Shown: positions 12,750 to 24,310, numbered from the stretch's first letter. The stretch: 64,000 bases of DNA from Rhinopithecus roxellana (GCF_007565055.1 NC_044555.1:33036180-33100179), one strand, 5' to 3'. The notes: generated from the sequence alone by a model not told the origin. Numbers and translations are program-made.

Positions 12750-13279
12750 TGGTGGTATATACCCAAAGGATTATAAATCATTCTCCTATAATGACACACG
12801 CACACGTATGTTTACTGCAGCACTATTTATAATAGCAAAGACTGGGAACCAACCCAAATGTCCATCAATGATAGACTGGATAAAGAAAATGTGGCACATA
12901 TACACCATGGAATACTATGCAGCCATAAAAAAGAATGAGTTCATGTTCATTCTCAGCAAACTAACACAGGAACAGAAAATCAAACACCACATGTTCTCAC
13001 TCATAAGTGGGAGGTAAACAATGAGAACACATGGACACAGGGAGGGGAACATCACACAGCAGGGCCTATCGGGGGTGGGGGGGCAAGAGGAGCAAGAGCA
13101 TTATGACAAATACCTAATGCATGTGGGGCTTAAAACCTACATGATGGGTTGATGGGTGCAGCAAAATACCATGGCACAAGTATACCTATGTAACAAACCT
13201 GCACATTCTGCAAGTGTATCCCAGAACTTTAAGTACAATAAATATTTTTTTTTTAAGTTTAAAAAAAAAAAAAAAAAAA
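12750..13279 (+). mobile_element. 5'-truncated L1 (primate-age), 3' end
   Basis: Contains the end of L1 ORF2 (frame reading MIDWIKKMWHIYTMEYYAAI near 12,860-12,920), the L1 3'UTR with the G-rich GGGGGTGGGGGGG run near 13,072, ACCTATGTAACAAACCTGCACATTCTGCA, AATAAA, and a 20-A tail at 13,260-13,279. It is truncated far into ORF2, as most L1 insertions are. Confidence 0.93.
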
Positions 13280-13533
13280 GATCTCACTTAGAAAAACCCG
13301 GGAGGTCGAACTGGCCAGGCTTAGTCACTGTGGGGGTGGTGCGAGACAGGCAGCAATCAACGATGGCTTTCAAGATCTTTGGCCCAAGCTGCTGGGTGGA
13401 ACATGGTGCCTGTCACTGAGTCCGGCAGCACAGGAGGAGGGGCAGGCATGCCGAGAATGGGGATGGGTGGGTTCACTTTGGGACATGCTGAGTAGTACTT
13501 GCTATGGGACTCAGCAACTTATAACTTGAATGA

Positions 13534-13614
13534 CTTTGTGCCTACCGTGCCTCATCTGTAATAGGAGATGATCTAATCTCTTTGTGCCTACCGTGCCTCA
13601 TCTGTAATAGGAGA
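13534..13614. repeat. 46-bp tandem duplication
   Basis: A block beginning CTTTGTGCCTACCGTGCCTC at 13,534 recurs at 13,580, separated by the end of the first unit. A second recent short duplication about 1 kb from the 38-bp one. Confidence 0.88.
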
Positions 13615-13811
13615 ATAAGAATAATTAGAAAAAATGACTAATTTGTTTCATTTGTTGAGTCTAGGAGACAGTTCTTTTATACCGCAGAGTGGTATTTTCT
13701 TGTCAGGTCCTCCCAGGTAAAATGGGAATGTCTCAACTTGCCCATACAGTGGCTTGATTTTTATCTATCTGCTTTGGGTATCACCACCATTCAGCATGTA
13801 TTGCCAATACT

Positions 13812-13834
13812 AAAAAAAAAAAAAAAAAAAAAAA
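13812..13834. repeat. Poly(A) tract, 23 A
   Basis: An uninterrupted run of 23 A. No SINE or LINE body is obvious just upstream, so its origin is not clear. Confidence 0.85.
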
Positions 13835-14164
13835 CATAAATTCAAAGTAACTGGTGTTTATTATCACGTATGTGCCACATTGGCCTATCAGCCTGTCCCT
13901 CAGACAAACATACCTCTCCCTTCAAATCCTCTAATCTTCCTCTTGAAGCCCACCTCTCCTTCCAGGGGCTGGGGTAGGGCCTTTGGGACCCAGGTTCTCT
14001 AACACACTCTTCTCTGGGAAGTCGTCTCCAACTGCCTAGGATGCTGGAGGGGAGGAGGTGAGTGCAACGGGCCTGTGGGGTTGTCAGTTGGCACAGGAAA
14101 TCTATAGATTCAGGGAGAGGTGGATTTGGAAATGACAGTGTATGGCTGCACAGCACGAAGGGGA

Positions 14165-14300
14165 TGAAGTCACAGACACCTGGATTTAAATCGAGACTCT
14201 ACCATTTTTTAAACATCTTCTGTGACTTTAGGAAGGTTACTTAACCTCTCTGAGGCCAGTTACTTAATTTGTAAAATGAAATGATTATAATATTCTGGGA
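14165..14300 (+). repeat. MIR-like SINE
   Basis: CACCTGGATTTAAATCGAGACTCTACCA followed by TGTGACTTTAGGAAGGTTACTTAACCTCTCTGAG matches the MIR core, where 'tgtgaccttgggcaagttacttaacctctctgag' is characteristic. Confidence 0.85.
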
Positions 14301-14989
14301 TAATGGTTCATGCTTCCTTCCTTCACTTAAACCACAAAAACATTACTTTTTGAAAACTATAAACTGTTCACAGGGCGTCTTCTTCCAGGGTTAAAAAGCA
14401 ATCTACTATCCATGTATCTGCTAGGACAAACATTGCTGCATGTCGCTTGACTCCTGACAAATGCCACGGTAAAGAAATATCTGCACACTTTCGTGTTCTG
14501 GGAAATCGTTGACCACAAAGGACCAGTATTATCCATGGGACTTATGTAAGGGATGCCGTCTGTCCACTCTGTGCCATGACTTCCAGATCGCTGACCCAAC
14601 CACTCCTTGTTCTTTTTTCTCAGGAATGATTCACTTAGACGGGAGGTCTGTCCTCCTGAAAGTAGCTAGGCACAGAGAGAAACATTCCCTGTTCAGCTGG
14701 CTGAGACTTCCGCTGATTACAAAAACAGCCTCTGCCCCATAAATCTCCCCACTAAAACCGGTCTACTTCTTCCTATGAAAGTAAAAGACACACACCTCCC
14801 GCCCCCAACCTCGCTCCACGCTTACTGCGACAGTGTGATTTCCACTTCTGGGGCGCTCTCCCTACCGCGGTATCCGGAATGATTTCAATGTCTTGAATTG
14901 TTTGGTTTTTGTCTTTAAAGGATGCATGTACCGCTCATGCAAAAACAGTAAATAATGAAAATGAAACAGCAGGTGTCTGTTCTCAGAGG

Positions 14990-15960
14990 CGCACCCTAGC
15001 GCAAACCTCCCAGCCAATCATAGGAGAAATCGGCCTCCTCCCATGCCTCCAGCCCAGTTGCCTCGTCGCCTGCCCATGAAGTCACGTCCGCTTCCTGGAG
15101 TCTCTCCCATAGCCTCCGGAAGCATTCGTCCAGTTCACGAGACACGCTCCCGAGAGGGTCGCTGCAGGAACGCCGCGGCACACCTCCGGAAAGGGCGGCC
15201 TGCACGCCTTCTCCTGTCGCAGCCGAGCTGGGCGGAGTGATTCGCGACACAACACCCAGCCGCTCTCACATAGATACCCATTCGCTCCTTCTCCCAGCTC
15301 CCGGGCGGCTCGCGGCAGCCAATCGAAGGTCCAGTTTCTGGCCACCGTCGCATCCCTGTGACGCCAGCTCAACCCCACCGAGGCCAGCTTCCGCGCTGTG
15401 GCCAGTCTAGCCTGCCGGTGGGCGGCTCCTCCCGGTTGTCTTAACCCTTCAATTCCGAGCCGGCCGCGCTGCGTTTCCAGGGCAGAGGAAACGAGGCGTC
15501 GCGCTGGCGCCTGGACGGCGGGAACCAGCCCCGGAGCGAGAACGCGCGTGAGAGAGCCCGAGAAAGACGCAGAGCGAGCGAGCGCGCGGGAAAGACTGAG
15601 AGCGGGGTCGGGGGTGGGAGAGAGACTTTCAGAGAGACAGAGCGAGAGGCCGAGACCGAGGCTGTCCCTAGCACAGGCTGGGGTGTCTTGGGACTCGAAT
15701 CCCTGGGTTGGGCCGGCCGGCAGCGGGGCTTTCGGAGGAAGCGGGTGGTTTTCCCCGTCGTCCATATCTCCCCAGTATGGGAATGGCGGTCGCGCACTCT
15801 AGGGGTGGCGTCGTTCTCTTTCCCTGCTTGGGGGTGGCTTTTTTCAGCGGAGAAAGAGGATCCCGAGACGCCCCGGGCATTCGTAGCCGGCCGGGATACA
15901 CTTGGGCTAGGATCAGTGTTCAACGGGTTCAGAAATCACCGTGTCCTTGGCATCACCTCC
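14990..15960 (+). promoter_or_regulatory. CpG island, candidate FAM156 promoter and 5' exon region
   Basis: Dense CpG over about 1 kb against a CpG-poor background. CCAAT boxes occur at 15,013 (CAGCCAATCATAGG) and 15,318 (CAGCCAATCGAAGG). A GAGA- and CGAG-rich tract runs at 15,530-15,665, and several CCGCCC/GGGCGG-type sites are present. No TATA box is obvious, which fits a housekeeping-type CpG promoter. The nearest downstream gene on the plus strand is FAM156, whose coding exon is preceded by an intron acceptor, so an upstream non-coding first exon is needed; this island is the best candidate. Long frames here on both strands are explained by the low stop-codon density of GC-rich DNA. Transcription direction and start are inferred, not seen. 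Confidence 0.7.
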
Positions 15961-16870
15961 TCCCCACCTCCTCTCCCACCACACAGCAGGAGACACAGTG
16001 ACTGGAGGGTTTTCAAGGAGGACTACATTGCCCCTATTGAAACAAACGGTCCAACAAACCCTTTCTCGGACGTGTGACAGAGAGACGGTCATGATGTGAC
16101 ATATGAGTAGACGTGCATTTAATGGGCGCTGTGATTGCTGCATTCGTGCGCAATGAATGGTCCGGGCCATTTGTGTCCAGTAGCCGCACAAGCTGCAGGG
16201 TCTCATGTTTGGAGAAGGAGGGCCTCTCCGCCGTCCACCTTGCTGGAGTACAGGCGACCCTGGGCGGTAACCCTCTGAGCCATCAGAAATGTGGTGCTCT
16301 GAGTAGCCACAGATTTCCATCTGCATCTCCAATACCATTTCCCTCTACTGACGTATCCCTGTTGGGTGCGTTGGATTTGTGCGTGGGTGTGAGGGTAATT
16401 TGGTGTGTTTGCTCGCAAAAGGAAAAGCGAATGGCCTTGCTTGCTGAGCTTATCAGGGCACTAGCAGTGGAGAGAGAAAGGACTACTGTATTCTTAGGAG
16501 CAGAATCTCAACAACTCCCTGTAAAACGGGCAGTGTGTCTTAACCTGGAATGCTTTGGCATTTAATAAAATTTCCCGTGAATACTTTTCATAGGGAAGCA
16601 CTGTTTTTACTGTTTCTGGTTGGACAGTGGTTACATTTCAAATCGTAGTTCAGAATTTGTGAAATACCCAAATTAAATCTCTACATGGCAGTAATCCATT
16701 TCCTTCCCTTAGTGTGTGGTTGGAAGATTAATTTGAGATAAGTATTCAGTTCTGGGCTGGGCAATCGTGCCTGGCAGGGGAAACTTAGGTTCTTTAAGGG
16801 AAGGGCCTGATGTGCTAAAATGAAATCTATACCGTGTTTAGCCGCTTATGAGAATATGAAACTAAGGAGA

Positions 16871-16883
16871 GCCGCAGGTAAGT
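16871..16883 (+). other. Strong splice-donor-like site
   Basis: GCCGCAG|GTAAGTA is a near-perfect U1 donor consensus with the intron starting at 16,878. It lies about 1 kb downstream of the CpG island and could end a 5' non-coding FAM156 exon. This is a motif match only; no matching acceptor was identified upstream. Confidence 0.35.
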
Positions 16884-16984
16884 ATATGTCAGTTAATGCA
16901 AATTAAAATGGGTGACAATATAAAGAGAGATTGGTATCACAAACAGTGAAGTGACTTTTGTATTTCAGCAGACCTCACTGAGAA

Positions 16985-17085
16985 ATGGTCACTACCACTC
17001 CCTAGATGTGTGACCTTGAGTGAGTTGCTTAACCTCTCTGATCCTGTTACCTCATCTGCAACTGGGGATAATACTGTATATCATA
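16985..17085 (+). repeat. MIR-like SINE fragment
   Basis: CTAGATGTGTGACCTTGAGTGAGTTGCTTAACCTCTCTGATCC then TCATCTGCAACTGGGGATAATA follows the MIR core and tail. Confidence 0.85.
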
Positions 17086-17164
17086 GCATGCCCTGGGAGA
17101 AGCTGTTCCTGACCACCTGGGCTATGGTGTCAGAAGTACCCCTGTCTCATGCCTGCCATAGTTG

Positions 17165-17443
17165 TCCTTTTATTTTGTTTTGGTGGATGGTCTCACCTGT
17201 CACCCAGGCTGGATTGTACTGGCCTCAACCTCCTGAGTTCAAGTGATCGTCCCACCTCAGCCTCCCCAGTAGCTGGTACCCCAGGTGTGCAGCATCATGC
17301 CTGGCTAAATTTTTTTAAACTTTGTGGAGACGGTGATCTTGCCCTGTTGTTCAGGCTGGTCTCAAACTCGTGGGCTCAAACAATCCTCCCGCCTCAGCCT
17401 CCAAAAGTGCTTGGATTAGAGGCGTGAGCCACCATTCCTGGCT
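17165..17443 (-). mobile_element. Old Alu element (AluJ-like)
   Basis: Reverse-complement Alu: GTCACCCAGGCTGGATTGTACTGG through GCCTCAGCCTCC to GGCGTGAGCCACCATTCCTGGC. High divergence and a degraded middle suggest AluJ age. Confidence 0.9.
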
Positions 17444-18665
17444 CCTTGGACAGTATTTTATTCCTGAGACTGAGATGTGTCCTTGGGATGGGGCTGCATT
17501 TGATAATTCACTGAAGGCACTGCTGAATGGAGGGGACCCTCAGTAAATACCTGGGGGAATGTGACCTGGCCAGTGAGGTTATTTTCTTTATAGGTGAAAG
17601 GTGTAACAGTCACTCGGCCTACACCCACAGTATCGACCTTGTGAACCCAGCGACCTGACTGCCTTGGGTGAGTCTAGGTAAGCTCCATTCTCGCCAGAGC
17701 CATCTTGCTCCTTGTCTTCCCCTTGCTGCTCTGGCCACTCCTCTTGGTCCCTCCCCTGTACCCCTCTCTCGACTCCTGGTTGTGCTCCCGCTGCTTCTCT
17801 ATATACTCAGCTGCTGGGAGACCCCTGATACCAGCACCACGCTTCACTGCTGTCTTCAGTTTCTTCTTTCTTTCTTAAAAGTGGGCATTGCTGACTTTAC
17901 TGACTACCTCTTCTTTTGTTACAAAGCTGCTAAAAATTGTATCTCCTCCACTCCAGGCCCAGTAGGATAGAGATAATCTGTGTAGACATAAAAAATATAG
18001 AACGTCTGCAAGCCATGTGTAGGACAGACTCTTTCCTCAATCTGTGTGGCGTTGCATGGCTAGGAGTTAGATTCCTTTGCTGTGACATGGCATGAGACTA
18101 GGAGCATAGTTTTCAGCACCCAGCGACCTTGCACGGATCTTAGTAATTTTGCTGTAGGATTTTGCCATTTCTAGAAAAACTTCCATGTTTAATTGGGATT
18201 ATTAAATGAAATCTGTGTCATTAAACTGAACTAAATGCCCCACATCCTCCTTGTTGCATTTGATATTTGTAAATATCCACTGGGCTCAAGGCTCTATGAT
18301 GGGTGAACAAGACAAAGTCCCCGGCTTCTCTCAGCCCCTGGGCTAGTGGGTTGACAGAGAAATAACCATCTGTTGACAGCTGAGTGGGATTGGGGCTGGG
18401 ACAGGGGAAATACAGGGCATTTTAGGAGCTTGAAGAAGGCCTCCTGGGGGAAATGCTATCTCAGCTGAGTCCTGCAGGGTGAATTAGAGGTAAAAGTCTT
18501 GCCAGGAGCCATTGCAGTCCCCAACTGTCCATCGTCATCCCGTTCTACCTGCTGAGGTGGTGAGTTGCCTTTCTGATCAGGCCTGACTGATGAGGGATTT
18601 TTCTTTACTCACAGCTGAAAGAGACTTCTTGATCTGGTGACATTGTGGGAATGTTTTTTGAGGGC
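17444..18665. other. No gene seen (probable FAM156 intron)
   Basis: Unremarkable mixed sequence between a minus-strand Alu and a MIR. If the CpG island is the FAM156 promoter, this is intronic. Confidence 0.5.
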
Positions 18666-18667
18666 CC

Positions 18668-18790
18668 AATAGAGTGTAGTGGTTAGGGACACTAGCTCTG
18701 ATTCTAGACAGGCTTCCAACCCAGTTCTCTCCATGGCAATCATATAACCTTGAGAAAATTGTCATCCTCACCTGTGAAGTAGGTTTTTGT
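18668..18790 (+). repeat. MIR-like SINE fragment
   Basis: AGAGTGTAGTGGTTAGGGACACTAGCTCTG through ATATAACCTTGAGAAAATTGTCATCCTCACCTGTGAAGTAGG follows the MIR order with much divergence. Confidence 0.75.
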
Positions 18791-19129
18791 TTTTCATACT
18801 AACAATACCAAACTGAGAGGGGTGTGTTTGTGAGTATGTGTGTGTGTGTTCAGTACATATTCGAACTGTTTCTGATATGGTTCTGTCTTTCTTACCGCAG
18901 TGTGTGCTGATAGCCACGATTTGGTGAGTAAACATTCAGAGGACCAGTATCCTCTGAAGAAAACTGGTGAATTCTTGGTTTCCACATTTGTCAAACGAAT
19001 AGAGCCTGGAAGGCTGATCTAAAGTTTCCATTTAGCATTTAATGTCAATTTTTGGTTGCATTCATCCAAGATGCATTTATCAAAACAAGACAGAGAGATA
19101 CCCTTATTGCAAAATATGCCATTGGGTTT

Positions 19130-22100
19130 TTTCACTTAACCTGCAGCAAGATTGACTTTTTTCCCTCAGGAGTACAGTTCTGTGAGCTTTGACACAGGCA
19201 TACATTCTTGTCGCCACCACCACCACAGTCAGGATCCAGAACAGCCCCATCACCCCAGGATGCTCCCAGGAACTGCCCCACTGCGGTTACCCCTTCTTCA
19301 TCCATCATCCCTGGTGTAATGTGATCTATTTCCTTCCCTCTAGGTTTGTCTTGGGGAGAGTGTTATGTCAATGACACCAAACAGTTTGTGGCCTTGTGAG
19401 GCGGGCTTCCTTCTTTTGGCCCAACGAACATCTTGGATGAGTGTCAGATGCCTCTGTCATAGGCTGTTCTTTTTTCACGAAAGCAGTTTCGCTGTGTGGA
19501 AGACCACAGGTGTTCAGCCATCCTTCTACTGAATGACATTTTCCTCACTCCAGTGTGGGGCAGTTTTGCATCGAGCTGCTTTTGCAATTCAGTGCAGGCT
19601 TTTCTGTGAACCTAAGTTTTCATTTCTCTAGGTTCTCTAGGGTAGATACCAAGGAGTGGGATGGCTGGGTCCTATGGTAAACATCTGTTTGACTTACAAG
19701 AAACTGCCAAACTCCTTCTCAAAGTTGCTGTGCCATTTCGCCCTCCCAGTTGCAAAGTGTGAGAGTTGCAGTCGCCCAACATGTTCTCCTTGCTTGGCCT
19801 TGCCAGTCTTCACGGTGTTGATTTGCATTCCCCTAATGCTGAAGGATGTTAAATATAGTTTCTTGTGCTCCCGTTCAAGTTTTTCCCCCATTTTCTAGTG
19901 GGGTGTTGATTTTCTTATTGTGGAGTTTTGAAAATGCGCCATGTATTTTGGATATAAGATCTGTCAGGTTGGTGATTCTCAAACATTTCCTCCTAGTGGT
20001 GCAACTTCGATTTTCATTCTCTGAACACACTGGCTGTTACACAGCCAAAGTTGTGTTGTGTTGTATTCTATTCTATTCTATTTATCTAGAGACAGGGGCT
20101 CACTGTGTCGCCCAGACTGGAGGGCAGTGGCTCGATCTCGGCTCACTGCAACCTCTGCCTCCTGGGTCGAGCAATTCTCCTGCCTCAGCCTCCCCAGTAG
20201 CTGGGGACTACAGGCATGTGCCACCACGCCAGCTAATTTTTGTATTTTTTGGTAGAGACGGGGTTTCACCATGTTGGCCAGGCTGGTCTCGAACAACTGA
20301 ACTCAAGTGACCTGCCCAGCTTGGCCTCCCGAAGTGTTGGGATTACAGGCAGGAGCCACCACGCCCGGCCAGAGCCAGAGTTTTACATTTTGCCAAACTC
20401 CTATTCATCCATCTTTCCTTTCCATGGATCATGCATCCGAGGTCATGTCCTAGCCTCCCCTCACAAAGATGTCTTCCTGCGGTTTCTCCCAAAAGTCTTA
20501 GTATTGAACTTCGGTTTGTAGGTCTCTGAACCCTTTTTCCTTAATTGCATGTAAAGGTTGAGGTTGAGGTGCATCTTTTTGCATAAGGATAGGCCACCTC
20601 ATGCATTGAAAAGCTTATCCCTTCTCCATTGGATTCCCTCTCACACCCATGTCAAAACTTACTGGACACATTTCTATGGATGGATTGATTCATGGACTCT
20701 GTTTTATTCCATGGATCTACTCGTCTACCCCTGTAAGCCAGCAATCTCGATTATTACAGCTTTAGAGCAAATCTGAAAATCTGATAATATGATCTCTCTA
20801 AATCCCTTCTGCTTTTTGAAACATCAAATATTCTACGTGAATTGTAGAATCTGCTTGTTTATACATGCAAATGTCCCTCAAGGATTCTGATAGGCAGGGA
20901 CTGCATTCATTCTACAGATGAAATTGGGGACAATGGACTTTAACCTTTTGGGGTCTTTCAATATGGGAACACATTGTTTCTCTCCATTTAACTAAATCTT
21001 CTTTGATTTCTTCATTACCGTATAATAGTTTTGGGCATGCAGACCCCTTCCATGTATTTCGCTCTATACATAACCATTTCACTGTGTTTGTAGCTTTTGT
21101 AAAACAGTATTATTTCTTAAATTTAGGTTTCCAGTTACTCGTAGGATTGTTTTCTGTGTGTTGAGTTTCTCTCCTGTATCGCTGCTAAGCTCTCATTAAT
21201 GAGCACTAAGCTCTTATTAGCTCTGAGAGTCTGGAGGAGATTCATTGGTTGTTTCATGTAGACGATCACAGGATATATGAAAAGGAGTACTTTGGTTTCT
21301 TGCTTTCTCCGATGTGTGCCATGACTCTTCTGGCATTATAGCACTGACTAGGCCTCCAGCGTGACGTTGAATAGCTGTGGTGAGAGTGGACGTCCTCGCC
21401 TGGTTCGTATCCTTGGGCAGAAAGCATCCAGTCGTTGACCATTAAATGGCTTGTTAGTTGTAGGTTTGACTGTACACACCCTTTTTCAGGTTGAAGAAGT
21501 TGTCTTGTGTTCCTGGTGTGCTACAGCTTTTATATCACCAGTGGACTTGGAATCGTATTGAATGGTTTTTCTGCATAGCTTGATGTGATCCTGTCATTTT
21601 TGTTCTTCATCTGATCTCTCAATCTGTGGATTACATTGATTGATTTTCAGGTGTGGGAAGAACAACCCTTGCATTCCTGCGATAAAACCCACTTGATGGT
21701 GGCTTATTATTCTTCTCACATACTGCTGAATTCCAATTACTAAGTTTTGTTGAATACTTTGGTGCCTGTATTAGGAAAGAATACTGGTCTGTCCTTTTCT
21801 TGGTATCCCTGCGGTGCTGGCCTCATAAAATCAGTGGGGCACATTGCCTCTGCTTTGTTTCCTAGAAGAAGTTGTGTAAGTTGGTGATATTTGTTCATTA
21901 AACGTTTGGTAGAATTGGCCAGTGAAACTGTTGCGGCCCAGAGATCTTTTTGCAAATGTGTTTGCTTGTGAATTCGACTTCTTTAAAACATACAGGACTG
22001 TGCACACAGTCCAGTGTTTGAAATCCATCCTGGGTGAGTTTCCGTAGCTTGTGGTTTTCAAGTATGTGCTACATTTCCTCTGACCTGTGGAATATGAATC

Positions 22101-22340
22101 TGTAGAGTCGTGTGTGTTCTTACCATATTGACCCTTTTATGTTTTCTGTGTCTGGAGTGCAATCTCTTCTTGCATTCCTGATAATTGGTAACTTGTTTCT
22201 TTGCCCTCTTTTTTCCCAGCCAGTCCTGCCACGGGTGTATCAATTTCATTGATCACTTCAAAGAACCAGCTTTTGGATTAATTGAATTCATCTATGTGTT
22301 TTTCTCTTTGAAGTCTCCTGGGGGTTTTTGCTTCTGTTAT
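19130..22340 (-). mobile_element. Old L1 (L1M-type) in reverse orientation, interrupted by an Alu
   Basis: From left to right the sequence shows the reverse complement of L1M 3' to ORF2 regions. These are CACCACCACCACAGTCAGGATCCAGAACAG (19,209 on), AAACTGCCAAACTCCTTCTCAAAGTTGCTGTGCC (19,701 on), then after the Alu the reverse-complement ORF2 signature TTGCATTCCTGCGATAAAACCCACTTGATGGTG (21,669 on) and TCTCAATCTGTGGATTACATTGATTG. Frames are broken throughout. The Alu at 20,068-20,371 is nested in it and is younger. Confidence 0.82.
20068..20371 (-). mobile_element. Alu element nested in old L1
   Basis: Full-length reverse-complement Alu from GAGACAGGGGCTCACTGTGTCGCCCAG to GCCACCACGCCCGGCC. Preceded by a short TTCTA/GTTGT-rich stretch at 20,050-20,085. 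Low divergence, AluS-like. Confidence 0.93.
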
Positions 22341-22684
22341 TTAGTAAAATAAATTCTTATCCACACTCGGAATTTGGAAACGATTTCCATAGGCGTGAGC
22401 AGCCCTTTTGACTAGATGCAAACCCAGTGGTCGGGAAGGTGAACATACAAAAGGGTGTGTCCCCATGGTGCAAACGCTTACAGTTGAGTAAAAGTCTCCC
22501 TTGTGAATGGATGAAAAATGAACGCTCATGGGCAGAGCATCTGTGAGTCACGCCTTGATTATTCTACAAATGATGCTTGGGAAGGGGTTGGAAAATGTCA
22601 GCAGGGAATTGGCATCGTCGAACTGCATCGCAGCCTTTTGCACTCCGTGTCATGTGGGTGCATTAGTTGGTATCATTTCTAAAT

Positions 22685-22835
22685 CCTTTATTAGGTGGCA
22701 TTAATATTCTAAGCTGGTGACATGTATGATCTCACGTCATCCTCAGAAGAAGCCTAGGACAGGGTCTCTGTATAATCTCCATTCTACACACAGGAAGTGG
22801 AGGGACAGAGAGGTTGAGTAAGATGAATAATCATG
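22685..22835 (+). repeat. MIR-like SINE fragment
   Basis: ATCTCACGTCATCCTCAGAAGAAGCC, ATCTCCATTCTACACACAGGAAG and GAGGGACAGAGAGGTTGAGTAAG correspond to the MIR tail region 'cccattttacagatgaggaaactgaggcacagagaggttaag'. It ends just before the FAM156 coding-exon acceptor. Confidence 0.7.
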
Positions 22836-22844
22836 TGTTTTCTT

Positions 22845-22870
22845 CTGGTCTTATCACCTTGTGTTGCAGT
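22845..22870 (+). other. Splice acceptor of the FAM156 coding exon
   Basis: Pyrimidine-rich TTCTTCTGGTCTTATCACCTTGTGTTGCAG gives an intron end at 22,869, with the exon starting at 22,870. The open frame extends upstream of this point, but that part is intron. No ATG occurs between the acceptor and the ATG at 22,987, which supports that start. Assignment is from motif plus the known single-coding-exon organisation of FAM156. Confidence 0.7.
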
Positions 22871-22986
22871 CTGGGTTCTGCCCGCACACATTCCTCGCTA
22901 CCTTCTTCGTGTCTGAGAACCTCCAGCTTCACCTCCTTTTCTGGACCCAAGGGCCTGGCGGGGCTTCCAGCTGGGACCAGACCTCC

Positions 22987-23628
22987 ATGGATCCACTCCA
23001 GAAACGGAATCCAGCATCACCTTCCAAATCTTCCCTGATGACAGCTGCAGAGACTTCCGAGGAAGATCCAGCGTCCTCTCAGCCTTCTTACTCAGAACAG
23101 CCGATGATGGGCCTCAGTAACCTGAGCCCCGGTCCTGGCCCCAGCCAGGCCGTGCCTCTCCCAGAGGGGCTGCTCCACCAGCGGTACAGAGAGGAGAAGA
23201 CGCTGGAAGAGCGGCAGTGGGAGAGGCTGGAGTTCCTTCAGAGGAAGAAAGCGTTCCTGCGGCACGTGAGGAGGAGACACCGCGATCACATGGCCCCCTA
23301 TGCTGTTGGGAGGGAAGCCAGAGTCTCCCCGTTAGGTGACCGAGGTCAGAATCGATTCCGATGTGAATGTCGATACTGCCAGAGCCACAGGCCAAATCTT
23401 TCTGGGATCCCTGGGGAGAGTAACAGGGCCCCACAACCCTCCTCCTGGGAGACGCTGGTGCAGGGCCTCAGTGGCTTGACCCTCAGCCTAGGCACCAACC
23501 AGCCCGGGCCTCTGCCCGAAGCAGCACTCCAACCACAGGAGACAGAGGAGAAGCGCCAGCGAGAGAGGCAGCAGGAGAGCAAAATAATGTTTCAGAGGCT
23601 GCTGAAGCAGTGGTTAGAGGAGAACTGA
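22987..23628 (+). CDS. FAM156A/B: FAM156A/B protein (TMEM29), intact, left copy
   Basis: An open frame of 213 codons begins at ATG 22,987 (MDPLQKRNPASPSKSS) and ends with TGA at 23,626-23,628. I recognise this as FAM156A/B; 213 residues is the length I know for the family. Residues 1-60 are Ser/Pro-rich and probably disordered. Residues 62-102 form a charged, probably helical segment ending in a basic block (RKKAFLRHVRRRHRDH, about 86-101). Cys126, Cys128, Cys131 and His134 form a compact C-x-C-x2-C-x2-H cluster that could bind a metal. Residues 182-213 are a charged C-terminal helix. Despite the old name 'transmembrane protein 29', I see no convincing membrane segment. The molecular function is not established. 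The ATG has G at +4 but a weak -3 base; it is the first ATG after the acceptor. A second copy on the opposite strand enters the window at its right edge. Confidence 0.95.
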   Translation: MDPLQKRNPASPSKSSLMTAAETSEEDPASSQPSYSEQPMMGLSNLSPGPGPSQAVPLPEGLLHQRYREEKTLEERQWERLEFLQRKKAFLRHVRRRHRDHMAPYAVGREARVSPLGDRGQNRFRCECRYCQSHRPNLSGIPGESNRAPQPSSWETLVQGLSGLTLSLGTNQPGPLPEAALQPQETEEKRQRERQQESKIMFQRLLKQWLEEN

Positions 23629-24310
23629 GACGTGCACCCACATGGGATGGAGACCCAAAGGGACTGCCGTGTTGGCAGCGCCTGGGTGTGGGCCCATTTT
23701 GGGGACCAAACACCAAGCTGTGGTCGGATGAGTGCCAGGACCTGTGTGCCAGGACACGTGGGAATCCTCCCAGCATGATGCTTGACCGACCCCAGGAAGT
23801 CCTCATCTTTTGTGCCTGTCATTCTTGGATGGCTGTGAGGCATTCCTTGGCAAGGGACGCTGCATACCAGCGGTCCTCGCCGCATCTCACGTGGCTCCCG
23901 TGATGCATGTTGTTGCTTTCCCACCCGGGATCTCCATCTCTCTTCCCTTCCTGCTGTCAGTAAGAGATCACATGTCTGTGTAGTGTGAATGCCTTGTCGC
24001 TGTCCTGTGCTTTTGCACCATTGAGTTGACTGCCTCTGAGAAGCAGCACTAGGCCTGTTGAAATGCAGTGTGCTGCCCTGAGATCCAGTTTCAAGAACGG
24101 GCAGCTAAACGCAGTGTGGGAAAGGGATGTGGAATGAGAACTTGGTGGTTCACCGCTGTACTGTTTGTGTAATCATTTATGTATGTGGTAAGCTACATGT
24201 ATGTAAATATTGCAATACCCCTAACAGCCGAGTAGTATTCTCCCTTGCAGGAATTTCTGACGGGGTTCCTCATCATCAGTACCAAATAAATATATGTAGG
24301 AATGGAAAAT
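23629..24310 (+). other. FAM156A/B: FAM156 3' UTR and poly(A) signal
   Basis: AATAAA lies at 24,285-24,290, about 660 bases after the stop codon, with a GT-rich stretch (TGTAGG ... GGGTGTAG) just downstream that could serve as the downstream element. No earlier AATAAA is present after the stop, so a 3' UTR of about 0.68 kb in the same exon is likely. Confidence 0.65.

Noticed and set aside
15082..16077. Overlapping frames of 129-227 aa on both strands in the CpG island
   Set aside because: GC-rich DNA has few stop codons; no family, splice or start evidence supports any one of them.
20058..20310. Frames such as those reading 'VAQAGVQWRDLGSLQPLPPGFK'-type peptides here and at 27,581, 40,253, 40,658, 46,431, 47,126, 50,305
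   Set aside because: This is the well-known translation of antisense Alu; all coincide with Alu elements.
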